Below are positions 45,386-47,547 of a DNA stretch of 47,547 nucleotides, piece by piece. Every line of letters starts with the position of its first letter. The stretch's first letter is position 1. The position numbers and the translations under genes are program-made. The stretch lies in contig JAEUII010000337.1 in the NCBI GenBank assembly GCA_016795145.1, positions 1 through 47,547 of the forward strand, written 5' to 3'. The stretch is from Planctomycetaceae bacterium (GTDB lineage Bacteria > Planctomycetota > Planctomycetia > Planctomycetales > Planctomycetaceae). The notes below the pieces were generated by a model. The model was given only the letters and a program-made list of their open reading frames with translations. It was not told the DNA's origin and made no database searches.

Positions 45386-45951
45386 CGTTCACCTCCGATT
45401 TTGACAATTCCCTTACGCAGGCTGTGGCCCCGTGTCAGTCGAAACGCTGATGGGAATTCCAGTTCGTTTCCATGCTTGTCCTGAAGTCCAGACAACTGGC
45501 CAACATGCGGATACAGTTCTACTCGGTAAACATGCCACATCGGTAGTTGACGCCTGGTGAATCCACGGCAAGCCCTTCGAGCCGACGGATCCCACGTCCA
45601 GACTTTGTGCGGATCGATGAGATTCAGGTCTCGTTCCAGATGACCGCTGGCCAGATACTGCAAATCGCATTCAAAGTAACCGTCGATGTCATTCGGATGG
45701 GATTTGTCCTCAACAAACGAGCCGTCCACGCAAATCTCAGAAATCCCAACTTGCCACAACTGACGACAAAGAACCCCGAGGTTTTCCACAAGGTGCATTC
45801 GCCATCCCATATCCCAGCCCGGGATCTCCGCCTTTCCGGCCGGACCATTTACCAGCAGACTGTCCTGCAATTCCGCCAATGTGAGGACGTAGTCACCTGC
45901 CGGAAGCAGTCCGTCGCCATTGAAAGCCAGAATTGGGGGAGAGGCAGTCAT
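45382..45951 (-). CDS. Nucleotidyltransferase-fold protein, candidate toxin (DUF6932-like)
   Basis: The 189-residue protein has the NTase signature h-G-S-x(n)-D-h-D: DGSFVEDKSHPNDIDGYFE at about 77-95. The two Asp residues would bind metal. Upstream is LCRQLWQVGISEICVDGS, the beta strand and helix of the fold. The C-terminal part (QLPMWHVYRVELYPHVGQL, then KGIVKIGGER) resembles DUF6932-type proteins (assignment from memory of the pattern). With the overlapping HTH gene it forms a two-gene module of the toxin-antitoxin kind. Substrate (tRNA, protein or nucleotide) unknown. Confidence 0.78.
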   Translation of the reverse strand: MTASPPILAFNGDGLLPAGDYVLTLAELQDSLLVNGPAGKAEIPGWDMGWRMHLVENLGVLCRQLWQVGISEICVDGSFVEDKSHPNDIDGYFECDLQYLASGHLERDLNLIDPHKVWTWDPSARRACRGFTRRQLPMWHVYRVELYPHVGQLSGLQDKHGNELEFPSAFRLTRGHSLRKGIVKIGGER

Positions 45952-45972
45952 AGATCAGAGGTTAGATGTGTG

Positions 45973-45986
45973 TGACATATATGTCA
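45973..45986. promoter_or_regulatory. Perfect palindrome, candidate operator of the NTase-HTH module
   Basis: TGACATATATGTCA is a perfect 14-base palindrome 21 bases upstream of the NTase start codon. A half-site (TGTCAT at 45999-46004) lies further upstream. The position is that of an autoregulatory operator bound by the HTH protein. Confidence 0.7.
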
Positions 45987-46071
45987 AGCAGTTCATTTGT
46001 GTCATACATTGCCATCGAGCAAGCAGCGAACAAAACGCAGATTTCCGAGACTCCTGCCGATCTCAAGAAGC

Positions 46072-46392
46072 GTGGAGGGCTGGAAATTTGTGCGAGGCTT
46101 TCTGCAGCATGTCCTGCCCAAAGGCTTTCGCAAAGTCCGGCACTATGGCTGGATGGCGTCGAACTCAAAAACGACGCTTGATCTGGTACGCTGGCTGACA
46201 CTGCTGCATCTCGGCTGGATCTGGTGGCTGGCCAGCGGTGTCGCTCCACAGCCGAAACCGCACACGTCACAGCTTCGCTGCAAAGACTGCGGCGGATCAC
46301 TCCATGTGATCATGATCATCAATGCTCAGGGCCGAGTCCTGATGAAACGGCCGCTGCCGGACCACGCTCAGGCGTATCAGGACTCCGGATAG
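46072..46392 (+). pseudogene. IS91-family transposase, C-terminal remnant
   Basis: The frame reads VEGWKFVRGFLQHVLPKGF, then KVRHYGWMASNSKTT, and ends with LRCKDCGGSLHVI and a short tail. The 'FLQHVLPKGF.K.RHYG' block and the following CxxCGG knuckle mark the C-terminal end of IS91-type (Y2, rolling-circle) transposases. The catalytic N-terminal part is absent upstream, where the sequence does not continue the homology. No intact IS ends are recognised. Confidence 0.85.
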
Positions 46393-46836
46393 AAGGCCAC
46401 GTGTGAGACGCCATCAACCGCTCATCGCGATCAATTCTTCAACACGCCTCAGGCCGTGCCGGATCGCGGTCTGCGCCGATCACGAAAATCTGTCACTGAA
46501 GGACAGATTGCGGCTTAACATAAGAAGGTCCGGCACGCATTTTCGGATGGCAACTCTATCGAACTCGCCGCTTGACGTGCGATTCACTGATCACTGCCAA
46601 CTGAAAACTGACTCCTGCCGCCTTCCGCGGACATGCTTTTCCCAAAGAAGTCGGAAACTCACAGCCACAACCGGGCTTCTTGAACACAGGCCTTGACCTT
46701 CGGCTCCCCTGGCTCGCTCAGCCACAAGCCCACCAAGCTCAACCACCAACCAAACAACACGCCCTCACCTCGCTCGTCGCGAAGTCAAAGCCTTATTGGT
46801 TCGCTGCTTACTGCTCGCCATCGCGAATAGCGGCAT
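46393..46836. other. Non-coding region with direct repeat copy 2
   Basis: A 444-base gap between the transposase remnant and the last gene. Its core is the second copy of the ~254-bp repeat; nothing coding is seen in the rest. Confidence 0.5.
46445..46698. repeat. Direct repeat copy 2 (~254 bp)
   Basis: Same orientation and length as copy 1 at 43199-43452. On the minus strand it contains the codons for C-V-Q-E-A-R-L-W-L followed by a TGA stop, which look like the native C-terminus of the four-helix-bundle gene family. It may therefore be the 3' end of a lost second gene copy plus its downstream flank. Confidence 0.9.
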
Positions 46837-47379
46837 TCAGTCACAGCGTCTGGAGAATCGTACCCCACGCAGGGCAGCCCATAGTAGAAAAGAAGCTACG
46901 GCAGTGCAAAGAAAGGCCGTATTTAAACACCCCGTGACTTTCGAAGCATCAGCAGGAACGGTATCCACCTGTGGCCAATCAAATTCAAACCAATGGAGAT
47001 ACATTCTGTTGTGCAGTAGAAATGCCATTTTGAGCATGTTCAAAGCACCGCAGCTAAGCTCAATTCCAAACACAAAGGCCAACGACCGAATCAACACAGA
47101 TACGCCCGGAAATCTCCCGACGGAGCGAAGTTGAACATGCCCTGTTCCGGCGAAACGGAATATCACGGCCCCCACGAGCAGGCCGAGAGCGCGTAGACTA
47201 AATTCGAATGCGGCCATGTAATCATTAGTGCGATGTCGAGAAGCAACGGCATACGCAAAAACAAAGATCAGAAGCGATAGAACGCAACACAACGCAGAAG
47301 CGAAGAAGAAGCACATGCGCCCAACAGAAAAGGGGGGGCCTCCAGTCGAAAGATTTGGAGTAGCAGAAGTCGTGATCAT
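46837..47379 (-). CDS. Four-span membrane protein of unknown function
   Basis: The 180-residue protein starts MITTSATPNLSTGG; AGGAG lies eight bases before ATG 47379 and supports this start over the longer frame from 47463. Four hydrophobic helices are visible: CFFFASALCCVLSLLIFVFA, ALGLLVGAVIFRFAG, LIRSLAFVFGIELSCGALN and LNTAFLCTAVASFLLWAAL. No motif or family is recognised. It is flanked only by non-coding DNA on its downstream side. Confidence 0.7.
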   Translation of the reverse strand: MITTSATPNLSTGGPPFSVGRMCFFFASALCCVLSLLIFVFAYAVASRHRTNDYMAAFEFSLRALGLLVGAVIFRFAGTGHVQLRSVGRFPGVSVLIRSLAFVFGIELSCGALNMLKMAFLLHNRMYLHWFEFDWPQVDTVPADASKVTGCLNTAFLCTAVASFLLWAALRGVRFSRRCD

Positions 47380-47547
47380 GCGTTTCTCCTGCTGCAGCGA
47401 ACGCCTGCCATCAGCGGATGGCGGGAGAAGAGTATCCATGTCAAAAACGCGAACTACCGCCATTCCGCTGCATGGCTTTGTTCGCTTTGCGATTCTTTGC
47501 GATTGGCGACTCTGCGTTCAAATCAATTGAATCGCAACACAGTGAAT

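Noticed and set aside
45547..45975. Open frame opposite the NTase-like gene
   Set aside because: It has no motif, and the opposite strand has the GS...DID signature and gene overlap.
46403..46696. 97-residue open frame within direct repeat copy 2
   Set aside because: The same frame in copy 1 differs by frameshift-like changes and neither resembles a protein; the repeat looks non-coding on this strand.

Overview
The window looks like a piece of a chromosome from a planctomycete (order Planctomycetales, probably Planctomycetaceae or a close relative). The evidence is a secreted DUF1559 protein, a small membrane protein with an 'ENPY' N-terminus, a giant TPR protein, a kinase-like protein with a large exported half, a four-helix-bundle (S23/IVP-type) gene with an EHEHE-coding tail, and XrtA/PEP-CTERM-type exopolysaccharide genes. 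Base composition is moderately GC-rich. I see no rRNA, tRNA or CRISPR array.

Layout. 1-10.3 kb: the 3' part of a giant TPR protein, a secreted DUF1559 protein carrying two pilin-like CPCGG modules, and a glycine-rich RRM RNA-binding protein with a clear terminator. 10.35-13.9 kb (minus strand): a GntR repressor, an ABC ATPase and a large permease with an LRR-like extracytoplasmic segment, headed by a near-palindromic operator candidate. 14.3-20.4 kb: a polysaccharide operon encoding a Wzz/BY-kinase co-polymerase, an XrtA-type polysaccharide deacetylase, a TIGR03087-like glycosyltransferase and an O-antigen-ligase-like polymerase. A secreted protein of unknown function, a membrane-anchored pseudokinase-like protein and a SAM methyltransferase follow (20.5-25.6 kb).

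25.9-42.95 kb is mostly housekeeping and carbohydrate genes: an orphan Rieske ferredoxin, a secreted Lys/Ala-tailed protein, a HAD phosphatase, MoeA, mannonate dehydratase (UxuA) directly behind a UvrD/PcrA helicase, a CE15-like esterase, two small membrane proteins, a two-gene unit with a degenerate J-domain-like protein, an SGNH hydrolase, PurA and MnmE.

43.0-47.5 kb is an accessory, decaying region. It holds a four-helix-bundle gene broken by a 74-nt insertion that contains a copy of its own 3' tail, a roughly 254-bp imperfect direct repeat, several hairpin elements, an IS91-family transposase remnant, and a two-gene module (nucleotidyltransferase-fold protein plus XRE-type HTH protein) with a perfect 14-nt palindrome in front of it. 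The last looks like a toxin-antitoxin-type system. It and the LRR-permease operon are the best candidates for something undescribed.
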